The translations under genes were made by a program, and so were the position numbers. From Bacteroidota bacterium (GTDB taxonomy: Bacteria; Bacteroidota; Bacteroidia; Flavobacteriales_D; Sanyastnellaceae): DNA of 61,548 nucleotides. The notes under the pieces were generated by a model that saw only the letters and a program-made list of their open reading frames with translations, ran no database searches and had not been told where the DNA came from. Each line of letters opens with the position of its first letter. Position 1 is the first letter of the stretch. Of the stretch, positions 53,244-61,548 are shown piece by piece. The stretch is from positions 1 through 61,548 of the forward strand of contig JAQBTQ010000016.1 in assembly GCA_027624855.1 (NCBI GenBank), written 5' to 3'.

Positions 53244-54829
53244 CAGTCGATGACTTGGATGGTATGGCTTCGAACCAATCCATCCTCCGTGGTCATGCGA
53301 TAGAAGTAGGTTCCTGAATTTAAATCGCCCAACATGAAGCTTCTCTGGTGATGGCCCGCACCAAAAGATTGCATGGGAAGCCAAGTGTCTACCACCCGGC
53401 CTCGAATGTCCAGTAATTCCAGTGTCAAGCGCGCTGGTGCGTGCAAATGCCAACTCACATTCACCGTTTGGTTCGCCCGGGCAGGATTGGGCCAAGCAGG
53501 GAATAAATTATCGGTCTGGTACACCAAACGGGTGTCCTCATCCGGAGCAGATAGGGTAATATTCTCGTCACCAGGGAGGTATGGGACATATTGGAAAAAC
53601 AACACGTACATCTCGTCTCCGGTCAAGTCTCCCCAACTCATCCACTGGGGCGGATCATTCGGGTTATTTGGATTGTCGGCAGTGTTGTCATAGGTGCAAA
53701 AGGCATGCACATTGTATCCCGCTGGAATGTGCTTCAATGAAGGGTAGCTAAAAATTCCCTGCCAATTGAAGTCCCATTGGGGAATCGAAATCAATGGAAT
53801 GGTGTCTTGAGCATTGGCTGAAACCGCATACACTTCCCAAGTCTGTCCGAGCAAATGGCAATGCGGGGTAATGGATAAAATACTGACGTCTTGGAAGACC
53901 GGGTAGATGCCATGAAAGGTTTTGACCTCATTGGGCTGAATGAAAAACGGCTCCGTCAAATTGCCTGGCGTCATCATAGCCAGTTCAACCTCTCGCTGCA
54001 CCGGTTCTTCGGCAAAAAACAAGTTAATCTCCGTGACATCCGTTTCTTCGACAGGTGAAGGACCGTAATGCATCTGCAACAACAATTTGCCATCCGGCCC
54101 AATCTTCTTTCCAATGGTCGCAGGGAAATCAGTCGGTGCAGCTCCCGGCACCCATCCACCGAAAAGGAAATCTTCGACGAAAACGCCATAATCTCCAAAG
54201 CTCTCATAACCTGGTTCGGGATCCGCAGCATCCATAGACTGGGCTTCTTCAATCGACATCGTCGATTCCGTGTATGCAATCAACGCGTGGTGCGCCACCG
54301 CAGAATTACCGGGTCGCACTTCGATTGCCCGAATCTCGGTTTCCTCCTCCACTTCCGTTTCAAGGATGAACACTTGATATTGATCGGTCATATCTCCGCC
54401 ATGGACATACGGCTCTGGCATCGACAGAATGAGGTCTGGCTCACCAATTTGACTGCCCTCTGGAAAATCTGGCAGTCCAGGATTGTCTGCGACATCTCCC
54501 TCAAGCGCCTCACCTTCGGCCCATTCAACCAAGGTTTGGATTTGTTCTTCCGAGAGGAATCGCTCTCCTCGCAGCGTAGCATATTCTGGATCCGGTGTCC
54601 ATGGAGGCATGTATCCCGTTGAAGTAACGTACGCGATAAACTCACGGTAGTCGTACACCTCATCGTAAGTTGTAAATGGCATGGGACCAATTTCACCTGC
54701 ACGGTGGCATTGGGTACAATTCTGATAAATAATGGGAGCAATATCCGCATGGAATGTTGGAGACTGAGCTGAAACCTCAACACAATTCACCAATACTCCA
54801 ACCAACAATAGCAATAAAAAACGCTTCAT
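53243..54829 (-). CDS. PHM-like copper monooxygenase with cytochrome c motif and T9SS domain
   Basis: 528 residues. Signal peptide to about VSAQ (22). A cytochrome-c-type region carries one heme motif CTQCH (38-42) and a distal Met (GPMPF or GYMPPW). Residues about 130-420 resemble copper type II, ascorbate-dependent monooxygenases (PHM/DBM): VAHHALI (H180, H181), MHYG (H254), TPHCHLLG (H323, H325) and WGDLTGDEMY (M407), the full set of CuA and CuB ligands. A type A sorting domain (WPNPARANQTVNVSW to HTIQVID, about 446-528) predicts T9SS export. It would hydroxylate an unknown substrate at the surface. Coupled to the redoxin gene. Confidence 0.83.
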   Translation of the reverse strand: MKRFLLLLLVGVLVNCVEVSAQSPTFHADIAPIIYQNCTQCHRAGEIGPMPFTTYDEVYDYREFIAYVTSTGYMPPWTPDPEYATLRGERFLSEEQIQTLVEWAEGEALEGDVADNPGLPDFPEGSQIGEPDLILSMPEPYVHGGDMTDQYQVFILETEVEEETEIRAIEVRPGNSAVAHHALIAYTESTMSIEEAQSMDAADPEPGYESFGDYGVFVEDFLFGGWVPGAAPTDFPATIGKKIGPDGKLLLQMHYGPSPVEETDVTEINLFFAEEPVQREVELAMMTPGNLTEPFFIQPNEVKTFHGIYPVFQDVSILSITPHCHLLGQTWEVYAVSANAQDTIPLISIPQWDFNWQGIFSYPSLKHIPAGYNVHAFCTYDNTADNPNNPNDPPQWMSWGDLTGDEMYVLFFQYVPYLPGDENITLSAPDEDTRLVYQTDNLFPAWPNPARANQTVNVSWHLHAPARLTLELLDIRGRVVDTWLPMQSFGAGHHQRSFMLGDLNSGTYFYRMTTEDGLVRSHTIQVID

Positions 54830-54911
54830 TCCGTGAAGTTAATCGATTCTCTCAATAAAGACGAAATCAACGCGTTACGGTTTAACCAAAACCTTGCGAC
54901 CTTTGGGATCG

Positions 54912-56081
54912 ATGACCTCAACTCCTGCTCAACTCCGTGTGTTGCATCTCGCCAGCTGGTATCCCAGTCAGGTGCACGGAACATTGGGGAATTTTGTAGA
55001 GCGGCATATCCAGTCCATCTGCACAATGAATGGTGGAGAGGTTTGGTTTGCAACCGCGGTTCCTTCTGATCAAGTCGTTCCTGCCAACACTGTTCGAGAT
55101 TGTGGTAATTACACCGAACGCATCTTTTATTTTCGAGAGAAAAAACCCGTGGTTTGGCAGGTCACACGCACATTGCTTCGTGCTGCGCGGGAGTCCCAAC
55201 CTTTTGATTTGATTCACTTGCACGTCAGTTATCCGGCCGGTCGGGCCGCCAGAATCTTATCCAAAAAATGGAAGGTTCCTTTCATCCTTACAGAGCATTG
55301 GACGGCGTATCACAAGGACCAAAGCAATGCATTGCCATTTTGGAGAAAGCGTTCGATGCAAGTGACAGGAAACGCTGCACATTTCGTTTGTCCAGTAACG
55401 TCAAATTTGGGCGAAAGCATGACTGAATTCGGTATCAATCGCCCGTCCATACCTATATCCAACGTAGTCAATACGGAGCTTTTTTATCCCCGTGACAAGG
55501 CTTCCAAGCGGAGCGGCTTCCACGCTCTGCACATCAGTTCCCTCCGTGATGATCAAAAAAACATCCGAGGAATGTTGCGGGCCCTTCAATCCGCTTGCGC
55601 TCAGTGCGACAATTTAAAAGTGAGCATCATTGGAGATGGCGACCCAACCCCTCACCAAGCTTACGCGAAGGAGTTGGGATTGGAACATCGAGTAGAAATT
55701 GGCGGAGAAATCGACCTCTCTGAAGTAGCAAATAGAATGAGAAATTCGGATGCCTTGCTCCTTTTTAGTCGCTACGAAAACTTTCCTTGCGTCATTCCTG
55801 AAGCGTGGGCCAGCGGCATTCCTGTCCTTTCAACCGATGTCGGTGGTATCAAAGAACACCTGACGCCAGAACGAGGCGCACTCGTTCAATCAGAAGACGA
55901 AGGTGCATTTGCATCGACCTTGGTCAGTTGGGCCAATGGCGCAGTCACTTTCGATGATCAAGCCCTGCGGCAATACGCAGTGAGCCACTTTGGTGTTGAA
56001 GCAATCGCCAAAGGGTATGACCGCATCTATCTAAAGTCGTTACCCGATTTTCCCGAAAATCATAAACCGCTCGATGAATGA
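54912..56081 (+). CDS. Glycosyltransferase, GT4 (group 1) family
   Basis: 389 residues from the ATG at 54912; a TTG six codons earlier is possible. GT-B fold: N-terminal RVLHLASWYPSQVHGTLGNFVERH and DLIHLHVSYPAG; C-terminal donor site with GDGDPTPHQAY and SDALLLFSRYENFPCVIPEAWASGIPVLSTDVGGIKEH (read in parts, about 285-320), containing the E-x7-E motif. It transfers a sugar from a nucleotide donor during surface polysaccharide or lipopolysaccharide synthesis. Its stop overlaps the flippase start (ATGA), so the two work as a unit. Confidence 0.9.
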   Translation: MTSTPAQLRVLHLASWYPSQVHGTLGNFVERHIQSICTMNGGEVWFATAVPSDQVVPANTVRDCGNYTERIFYFREKKPVVWQVTRTLLRAARESQPFDLIHLHVSYPAGRAARILSKKWKVPFILTEHWTAYHKDQSNALPFWRKRSMQVTGNAAHFVCPVTSNLGESMTEFGINRPSIPISNVVNTELFYPRDKASKRSGFHALHISSLRDDQKNIRGMLRALQSACAQCDNLKVSIIGDGDPTPHQAYAKELGLEHRVEIGGEIDLSEVANRMRNSDALLLFSRYENFPCVIPEAWASGIPVLSTDVGGIKEHLTPERGALVQSEDEGAFASTLVSWANGAVTFDDQALRQYAVSHFGVEAIAKGYDRIYLKSLPDFPENHKPLDE

Positions 56082-57271
56082 ATGAATCAGGCATCAAGCG
56101 GCACTCCGTCGTGACCCGGGCAGCATTGCTCACTTTTACAACTGCCGTAATCTTGATGAATACGCGCTTGTTAGGCTCTACGGGCCAAGGTGAGATTGCT
56201 TGGATTCAATTAGGCATTCTTGTAGTCACGAGCGTCGGTGGTTTCATTGCGGGGGGCGCTGTCGTTTATCTGCAAAAAGAAATAGCGCTGCGCTCGATGC
56301 TTGTACCGGGCCATGTTTGGCTTCTATGTGCGGCCTTGATCGGGTCTTGGGCTGGAACAAGCATCGAATTTCTGCCAGCAGAACACTTTTGGACCATGGC
56401 GGGGCTTGGTTGGATGCAAGGAGTCATCATTTTTCATGGCCAATTGCTCCTCGCAAATCATCAAATCAAGCGACACAACAACCTGCAATTGCTCCAAGCC
56501 GGTCTGCTCATGATGGGATTGATCATCGCCTTTTTTGGAATGGAGTCCGTCAGCGTTGACGCGTTTGTTTTGGCGCTTGCAGGAAGCTTGGGTGCCACCA
56601 TGGTGGTTTCTATTCTGTGGTTGGCTCGATTGAAAAACACGGATGAATCAATTACCGGCTGGAAGGCCTTTCAACGCATGTGGCGTTTTGGTCGGTCAGC
56701 TCAAACTGGAGCGCTTTTGCAAATGCTCACCAACCGAGCAAATTTGAGTCTCCTGGCGAGGTCTTCGGCAGGACTTGGAGCATCCGGAATCTATTCGATT
56801 GCTTTTTACGGGCTCGAAGCCATGTGGTTGGTCCCACGTGCCTTGGCGCCCATCGTTTATACCAAAACGGCTTCGGAGACAAATCGCAGTACAAGGCTGC
56901 AAGCGACGCGAAAATCACTTCTTCAATCTCTCGGGGCGACAATGGTTTTGCTGCTAATCGCTATGGCGATGCCAGACCATTGGTATGCAGCGATTTTTTC
57001 ATTTCAGGGCATCCAACCGGTCATTTGGGCGCTGGCTCCTGCCGCAATATTTGGTGCAGCATCATCCATCATCGCCCATCATTTATCCGGAATTGGAAAA
57101 CATCATTGGAACGCCGCCACATCAGGCGTTGGTCTCATTGTCCTCTTGCTACTTTCCAATGAATGGATTGCACCCCATGGTGCCGTGGGTGCGGCGTGGG
57201 CTGCTTCTGTCGCAGCCACAGTCCAATGCCTGGGCCTCATCATTGCCTGGTGGCAATGTGAGCGAGCCTGA
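56078..57271 (+). CDS. Polysaccharide flippase-like membrane protein
   Basis: 397 residues with about twelve hydrophobic segments. Features fit the MOP superfamily (Wzx/oligosaccharide flippase): N-terminal RAALLTFTTAVILMNTRLLGSTGQGEIA, a middle FGRSAQTGALLQMLTNRANLSLLARSSAG and a YSIAFYGLEAMWLVPRALAP segment. It would move a lipid-linked sugar across the inner membrane. Translationally coupled to the glycosyltransferase gene, which supports a role in the same glycan. No polymerase or other glycan genes adjoin, so this is a small satellite unit. Confidence 0.85.
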   Translation: MNESGIKRHSVVTRAALLTFTTAVILMNTRLLGSTGQGEIAWIQLGILVVTSVGGFIAGGAVVYLQKEIALRSMLVPGHVWLLCAALIGSWAGTSIEFLPAEHFWTMAGLGWMQGVIIFHGQLLLANHQIKRHNNLQLLQAGLLMMGLIIAFFGMESVSVDAFVLALAGSLGATMVVSILWLARLKNTDESITGWKAFQRMWRFGRSAQTGALLQMLTNRANLSLLARSSAGLGASGIYSIAFYGLEAMWLVPRALAPIVYTKTASETNRSTRLQATRKSLLQSLGATMVLLLIAMAMPDHWYAAIFSFQGIQPVIWALAPAAIFGAASSIIAHHLSGIGKHHWNAATSGVGLIVLLLLSNEWIAPHGAVGAAWAASVAATVQCLGLIIAWWQCERA

Positions 57272-57283
57272 CAAAACCACCAA

Positions 57284-59290
57284 TCAATCGCGAACACAAC
57301 GAACGCTGTAGCCCATGGTCCCGGCGAAGTCTCCGGCTCCGACAGACCCCATGCTCGTGGACATGATTCGGTAGCCAATACCCTGTTCTGTAGAGGTCGA
57401 ATCCACCCAGTAATATGCGTATGAACCGAGCAAGTTCATGTCGCCTTCACTGCTCATCCGACCGCCTGGTGTGGCACTGAATCCCAATTGATTGTACCCA
57501 TTCCAGGCGGGTTCGTCCATGGTAGAAGACTTAAGGACAGTGGCTGCAGGCATGTTAAATAACTCCGTAATTGAAATCATTTCAGCCCACTCCGCCGACG
57601 TACTCACGTGCCAACCAGAAGGACAGACCCCGCGGCTATCTTGAATGGCATAACCGTTATACAGTCGCCCATGATTCTCGAGGTTTTCTAGGACGAAATC
57701 GTAGTGCAAGTATTGCCCTTCTTGCAAATTTGACCACGTTGCAAAATTGGTGTATTCGATGATCGGATCGCCGTTCGCATAGGTCGTGGTCTGCAAATTT
57801 TCGGCGAACCACTCGTTGGTACCAATGACGACTGTTTCGTATTCGTAGTTTCCATCCGTTACCGTTGAATCACTTACGGAAATCACTTCATTGCAAACAC
57901 TCACTTCTCCAAGATTTTCTTCCTGATCTGCATTATTAAAATCAAGAAGAAGCGTATCTGAGGCAAGGACTCCTTGCATGGGGATTACCTCGTAAGCAAC
58001 CAATTCAATCTCATCCAAACAGGAGAAAAATCCAAACGCACCCTGGTTGTCAAATGATTGAAACTCACCATTGACCATCATGTATCCAAATTCAATGGGT
58101 GCTCCCTCGCACCCCACGAATTGACCTTCAATGAAGTGGTGCTCGTAATCTGAAACTTCAACGTTTATGGTTGTAGAATCTTGGAGTGGACCAAACGGGT
58201 GTTCACCAATGACAATAGGTGTTTCCGATTGTAGGCAAACTTTCACCTGGGCTGACAATGATTGGTCTTTAGGAACCATTCCAGCGAACTCACCTGAACT
58301 GTTCGTCAAGGTTGAGGCGCATCCCGAATTTTCCGTGTAGATTGTTACCAGCGCATCACCAACTGGATTTTCATCCTGGAGAACGGTTCCGTCCAGCCAT
58401 GCAAACGAGCTTGGCACATCAATGTTCCACCAAGAAAAATGAGGCAATTGCATTTGGTACGCATTCTCTGCACGTGACGCCTCTCCCTCATCAATCCACA
58501 ATCCGGATTCCGGATCAAGGCTCCACAAGTCAATTTCATTTGCAGCATACGCCAGTTGTGTTTCATCGATCAATAACGTAGCCTGCGCAGGCAGAAGGAC
58601 ATCCAACGGCTGCCCATCATCAGCAAACAATTCCACGCCGAGCATACCAAAAGTTTCAAGGACTTTGACGCCCTCCGCATCAAGCCCTGTCAAACCACCC
58701 GGAATCACATCAAATAAATCAGCCCTGCTAGGAGCAACATGTTGGACAAATGCCGTAACGGTTCCCGAATAGACCAGACCTTCTATGGCAAACGCACTCG
58801 GTGCAAATTGAATGGTTCCCCAATCGGATGAAATAATCGCTCCCGATGAGGCTTCAAAACTAACCGCATCTGTATGCGGCAGCATGTTGACTCGAAGAAC
58901 GACTTGGCCGCTAGGCGGAGGGAAATATTGCCGATAACCTGAAAAATATCCTGGAGCTTCCGCGGTAATAAAACCATAACGTTCGTACGATTCACAGGCT
59001 GAAAGAAGAAAAAATCCATTTGGATCGGTTTGCACTGACTCCGCACCAAAACCACAACTTACAGTCGCGTTCACTATGGGCACATCTCCATCCATTAAGA
59101 CCCCCTGCACCTGGTTCAATGCCGTTTGCCCGAGCTCAACATGCAAGTTTTGGGTGTTTAATGGTTCTGTAGTTGCTGAACCATTTCCCGGGTTACCACC
59201 GTTGCGGTCCTTTTTACATGAAAAAAACAAGGTGAATGCAGCGAAAAAGAACGCGAAAACTGCAAAGCGCTGGTGCATTATTGGTTTCAT
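57284..59290 (-). CDS. Lipoprotein with FISUMP domain and carboxypeptidase-regulatory repeats
   Basis: 668 residues. Lipoprotein signal with FSC lipobox at about residue 25 (LFFSCKKD). Beta-sandwich carboxypeptidase-regulatory-like domains (VQGVLMDGDVPIVNATVSCG, about 58-130; FAWLDGTVLQDENPVGDALV, about 293-360). The C-terminal 180 residues are a Fibrobacter major paralogous (FISUMP) domain: YETVVIGTNEWFAENLQTT, NGYAIQDSRGVCPSGWHVS, GYRIMSTSMG and the end GYSVRCVRD. It is a surface-exposed lipoprotein, perhaps binding glycans or cells; the role is unproven. Convergent with the flippase gene, 12 nt between the stops. Confidence 0.88.
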   Translation of the reverse strand: MKPIMHQRFAVFAFFFAAFTLFFSCKKDRNGGNPGNGSATTEPLNTQNLHVELGQTALNQVQGVLMDGDVPIVNATVSCGFGAESVQTDPNGFFLLSACESYERYGFITAEAPGYFSGYRQYFPPPSGQVVLRVNMLPHTDAVSFEASSGAIISSDWGTIQFAPSAFAIEGLVYSGTVTAFVQHVAPSRADLFDVIPGGLTGLDAEGVKVLETFGMLGVELFADDGQPLDVLLPAQATLLIDETQLAYAANEIDLWSLDPESGLWIDEGEASRAENAYQMQLPHFSWWNIDVPSSFAWLDGTVLQDENPVGDALVTIYTENSGCASTLTNSSGEFAGMVPKDQSLSAQVKVCLQSETPIVIGEHPFGPLQDSTTINVEVSDYEHHFIEGQFVGCEGAPIEFGYMMVNGEFQSFDNQGAFGFFSCLDEIELVAYEVIPMQGVLASDTLLLDFNNADQEENLGEVSVCNEVISVSDSTVTDGNYEYETVVIGTNEWFAENLQTTTYANGDPIIEYTNFATWSNLQEGQYLHYDFVLENLENHGRLYNGYAIQDSRGVCPSGWHVSTSAEWAEMISITELFNMPAATVLKSSTMDEPAWNGYNQLGFSATPGGRMSSEGDMNLLGSYAYYWVDSTSTEQGIGYRIMSTSMGSVGAGDFAGTMGYSVRCVRD

Positions 59291-59363
59291 TGTGAAGCGT
59301 TTTGGGCACCATTAATGTATGGAATTATTTTTTTCTAATGAAAAACAATCCCTGTAGTGTGTG

Positions 59364-60083
59364 TCATCCCAATACCCCTATCCCATCAATGGCCAGTGGT
59401 CGCTTCACTTGAAAGCCCTCACCTAGCTTCAATCCGGCAAAACGTCCCATCGCCACATCCCGAGCTTTGAGGTGTTCGAGGAATTCAGGCGAACTGATGG
59501 GCGTAGCCGGTTCCGTATCTGCCGCGTCAGAACGGTGAAACTGGGTGGCATAGGCCGCGATGGCTTGCGCCTTGACGTCGCCGTACCCCTCAATGTCGAC
59601 CACAAAATCCGGATTCAGCCAATGATCTTGAATTCCATGGTAAACTGCTCGCGGGCGCCAAGCCGCTTGGCCTGTATCAATTTTTGAAAGTCCGCTCAAA
59701 AATGCCGCTCTGTGGAGGAGCTCCGCCCCGCGCCCATGGTCTGGGTGGCGGTCGCTCAATGCATTGGCGATAACCCTTTGAGGACGCAACCTTCTCAAGA
59801 CTTCGATAACAACACGCAAGCTTTCCTCGTTGATTTCGAAGAACCCATCACCGAGATCAAGGTTTTCACGATGCTCCACTCCCAAAATTGCTTGAGCCGC
59901 GGCAGCCTCAGCAGCACGCGTTTCTGCGGTTCCGCGTGTCCCGAGTTCTCCTCGGGTCAAATCCACAATCCCCACACGTAAACCTTGCGCCACGCTTTTG
60001 GCCAGGGTTCCCCCAGCAAACAGCTCCACATCGTCAGGATGCGCTCCAAAAGCCACGAGGTCGAAATCATGTCGGTCGCTCAT
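59364..60083 (-). CDS. bshB1: Bacillithiol biosynthesis deacetylase BshB1 (PIG-L family)
   Basis: 239 residues. Zinc-site motifs of the LmbE/PIG-L family: GAHPDDVE (H15, D17, D18) and the later SDRHPDHGRG. VDLTRGELGTRGTAETRAAEA and QDHWLNPDFVVDI match BshB1 of Bacteroidota and Firmicutes. It removes acetate from GlcNAc-malate to give GlcN-malate, the second step of bacillithiol synthesis; bshA and bshC are not in the window. Cytosolic. A perfect -7 box lies 4 nt before the ATG. Bacillithiol would be a substrate source for the persulfide dioxygenase at 11034-12443. Confidence 0.92.
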   Translation of the reverse strand: MSDRHDFDLVAFGAHPDDVELFAGGTLAKSVAQGLRVGIVDLTRGELGTRGTAETRAAEAAAAQAILGVEHRENLDLGDGFFEINEESLRVVIEVLRRLRPQRVIANALSDRHPDHGRGAELLHRAAFLSGLSKIDTGQAAWRPRAVYHGIQDHWLNPDFVVDIEGYGDVKAQAIAAYATQFHRSDAADTEPATPISSPEFLEHLKARDVAMGRFAGLKLGEGFQVKRPLAIDGIGVLG

Positions 60084-60087
60084 ACTA

Positions 60088-60095
60088 CAAAAGTA
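60088..60095 (-). promoter_or_regulatory. TAnnTTTG promoter box for bshB1
   Basis: TACTTTTG on the minus strand, 4 nt before the ATG; predicts a leaderless message. Confidence 0.65.
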
Positions 60096-60133
60096 CGAAG
60101 TGACGGATGACCTTTAATTCCTGAGGTCAGTCC

Positions 60134-60172
60134 AAAAAAAATCCCCCAGCATTCCAACCATGCTGAGGGATT
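60134..60172 (-). terminator. Terminator of the T9SS/PKD protein gene
   Basis: Minus-strand AATCCCTCAGCAT/ATGCTGGGGGATT stem with one mismatch, a 7-nt loop and eight T. It begins 22 nt after the stop. Confidence 0.88.
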
Positions 60173-60193
60173 CCGTTTCAATTCCTAACCGTA

Positions 60194-61548
60194 TTATTCA
60201 ATTATGATTCGAATGGATTTTGCCGTGGCATTGTCACCATTCAATTGAAGCACATACAACCCTGGGGTTATACCTGTCAATGCTACTTGATTCGTTCCAA
60301 CGCCATTGAATTCTCGAACCACTTGACCCGTGAGATTCATCAATCGAGCGGTCCAAAACACGTTGGGCTCAATTCCAGCGATCATGAGCCATTCGTTCGC
60401 CGGATTCGGGTAGACACTCACTTCTGAAAAAGCAGCGCTCAATTCTCCCACGACATTGGCAGTTCCGCCGTCAATGACCGTGATTACGAAGCCTTCAACA
60501 AAACCATCCAACAGACCAAGGGAGTCCACAGAAATGGCCTCACAATAAGTATCACTGCAACCCTCTTCTTCATCTGTAACTGTGAGACAAAGCGTGTAAG
60601 GCCCATTGGTTTCATAGGTATACGTTGGGAAAGGATCCTCACTGGTTCCTTCGTCTCCGAAATTCCATGAATAGGATGCATCCGGATTGTAGTCGTAAAT
60701 GAGCACATTCACCGCCCCGGCAATGGGAGTACCGTTGGCCGTGGTGGCCTGTTCCACCTCGAATTCTGCGTTGCATATCCCCTCTTCTTCCGATTCGCAA
60801 ACGACCACTCCCAGAGCATCGTCGGGAACCTCATACTCAATGTTCTGATCCACCAAGATGTCTCCGGCTTCGTCTCGGACGATGTAACCGCAAAATTCTG
60901 CAAATACTACAGGCTCAGTTACGATGAAATCGATTTCACCATTATCCACAGTAACCATCACACGGCGCTCATTAAACCCTTGATAATCGGCGTAGCCGTC
61001 CCCGTCAAAATCAGGGTTGAAGAAGATGTTGGCCTCAAGGCCAGATTCAGAGTATACCGCCATGCTGCCGCCATACCAACCGTCTTGTGAATCATCGATG
61101 AATTGAATTTCAACCAGCCCACAGGTGGGAGCGGCTCCGCAAGGATTTAGGCCATAGATGCTCTTTGGTATGGTGCTTAGTCCATTCCAATCAACTGAAC
61201 CGTTGCTGATGTAGACGGTGTTGCCTGAATCATCCACCACCTCGAAACCGTGATACCCTGGATAGCCATCGGGAATGTAAATTACATCAATTCGACTGTC
61301 TTCATCCACGGGAAAAACGAAGGATTCAGGTGCATCGGTGGTTTTGGTTTCCGAAGCAATGAGGACCCCATTCGAGAGCACATTCACCGTTGCTCCTCCC
61401 CAGCCCGTTCCTCCCGCCGGATTCGAAGTCATATTGATGGTCCAAGTCCCGCACGATCCCACAGGAGGAGGGAAGTTGAATGGCATGACTTCACCCAAGG
61501 CGTGTACGACCCCGTTGTAAGCCAAAATGTCCGGTTGAATAATCGTGG
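60194..61548 (-). CDS. T9SS surface protein with PKD domain, 5' end cut by window edge
   Basis: The frame stays open to the right edge, and the first candidate start is only a TTG, so the gene continues outside. The first visible residues (QPDILAYNGVVHALGEV) resemble the closing strand of a fasciclin (FAS1) domain, whose end is typically NGVVHVID. Then come two beta domains with similar openings (CGTWTINMTSN, CGLVEIQFIDDSQDGWYGG), a PKD domain (YSWNFGDEGTSEDPFPTYTY) and a type A sorting domain (VYPNPANEWLMIAG to IRIIIE). It is exported by T9SS to the surface and may act in adhesion. A terminator follows. Confidence 0.85.
   Translation of the reverse strand, partial: TIIQPDILAYNGVVHALGEVMPFNFPPPVGSCGTWTINMTSNPAGGTGWGGATVNVLSNGVLIASETKTTDAPESFVFPVDEDSRIDVIYIPDGYPGYHGFEVVDDSGNTVYISNGSVDWNGLSTIPKSIYGLNPCGAAPTCGLVEIQFIDDSQDGWYGGSMAVYSESGLEANIFFNPDFDGDGYADYQGFNERRVMVTVDNGEIDFIVTEPVVFAEFCGYIVRDEAGDILVDQNIEYEVPDDALGVVVCESEEEGICNAEFEVEQATTANGTPIAGAVNVLIYDYNPDASYSWNFGDEGTSEDPFPTYTYETNGPYTLCLTVTDEEEGCSDTYCEAISVDSLGLLDGFVEGFVITVIDGGTANVVGELSAAFSEVSVYPNPANEWLMIAGIEPNVFWTARLMNLTGQVVREFNGVGTNQVALTGITPGLYVLQLNGDNATAKSIRIIIE

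Noticed and set aside
53244-53495. N-terminal extension of the redoxin protein
   Set aside because: It lies entirely within the 3' end of the copper monooxygenase gene. The ATG at 53243, overlapping that gene's stop, gives a normal thioredoxin-like start.

Overview
The window looks like chromosomal DNA of a marine member of the Bacteroidota, most likely order Flavobacteriales; the family cannot be fixed from sequence alone. Evidence: type IX secretion (T9SS) type A C-terminal domains on three proteins, a TonB-dependent receptor with a carboxypeptidase-regulatory N-terminus, a SecDF fusion, DUF5606 and DUF4159 proteins, bacillithiol synthesis (BshB1), almost no Shine-Dalgarno sites, and Bacteroidota-type promoters (TAnnTTTG). 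There are about 56 protein genes and four tRNAs (Arg-TCT, Pro-TGG, Ser-GCT, His-GTG). I see no rRNA, CRISPR array, prophage or intact insertion sequence.

Layout. 1-9.8 kb: an edge-truncated secreted repeat protein and a decayed copy of its 3' end, small lipoproteins, a GapN-type aldehyde dehydrogenase, a voltage-gated cation channel with a calcium-channel-like filter, a secreted M12B-like metalloprotease. 9.8-12.5 kb: a persulfide operon (ArsR-type regulator, TauE/SafE exporter, persulfide dioxygenase-rhodanese fusion). 12.5-15.3 kb: CAP protein, APS reductase with an epimerase, tRNA genes with a partial tRNA-Pro duplication. 15.4-22 kb: small Cys-rich secreted protein, L-2-hydroxyglutarate oxidase, MFS transporter, two OmpA-like proteins, holA. 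22.1-31.2 kb: a long co-directional run (HsdR_N-like, DUF5606, hydroxyacyl-CoA dehydrogenase, K+ channel, acyl-CoA ligase, PAP2, CrcB, alkaline phosphatase, M61 peptidase). 31.2-41.6 kb: DUF4159, SecDF, a divergent PiT-like permease, a T9SS protein and a TonB receptor. 41.7-49.8 kb: M1 peptidase with a probable beta-barrel, PhnA, TatA, CaCA antiporter, AlkB, PanB, RluA, TrxB. 49.8-61.5 kb: second secreted repeat protein, Mrr_N-like orphan, PHM-like copper monooxygenase plus thioredoxin-like protein, glycosyltransferase plus flippase, FISUMP lipoprotein, BshB1 and an edge-truncated T9SS/PKD protein.

Themes. Sulfur and thiol handling recurs (persulfide oxidation, APS reductase, bacillithiol, thioredoxin reductase). 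Much coding capacity goes to the cell surface. Three secreted proteins end in a calcium-loop, dockerin-like module finishing in Cys-acidic/Asn instead of the type A T9SS domain. At least seven genes have a perfect TAnnTTTG box 4-6 nt before the start codon, which points to leaderless transcripts.
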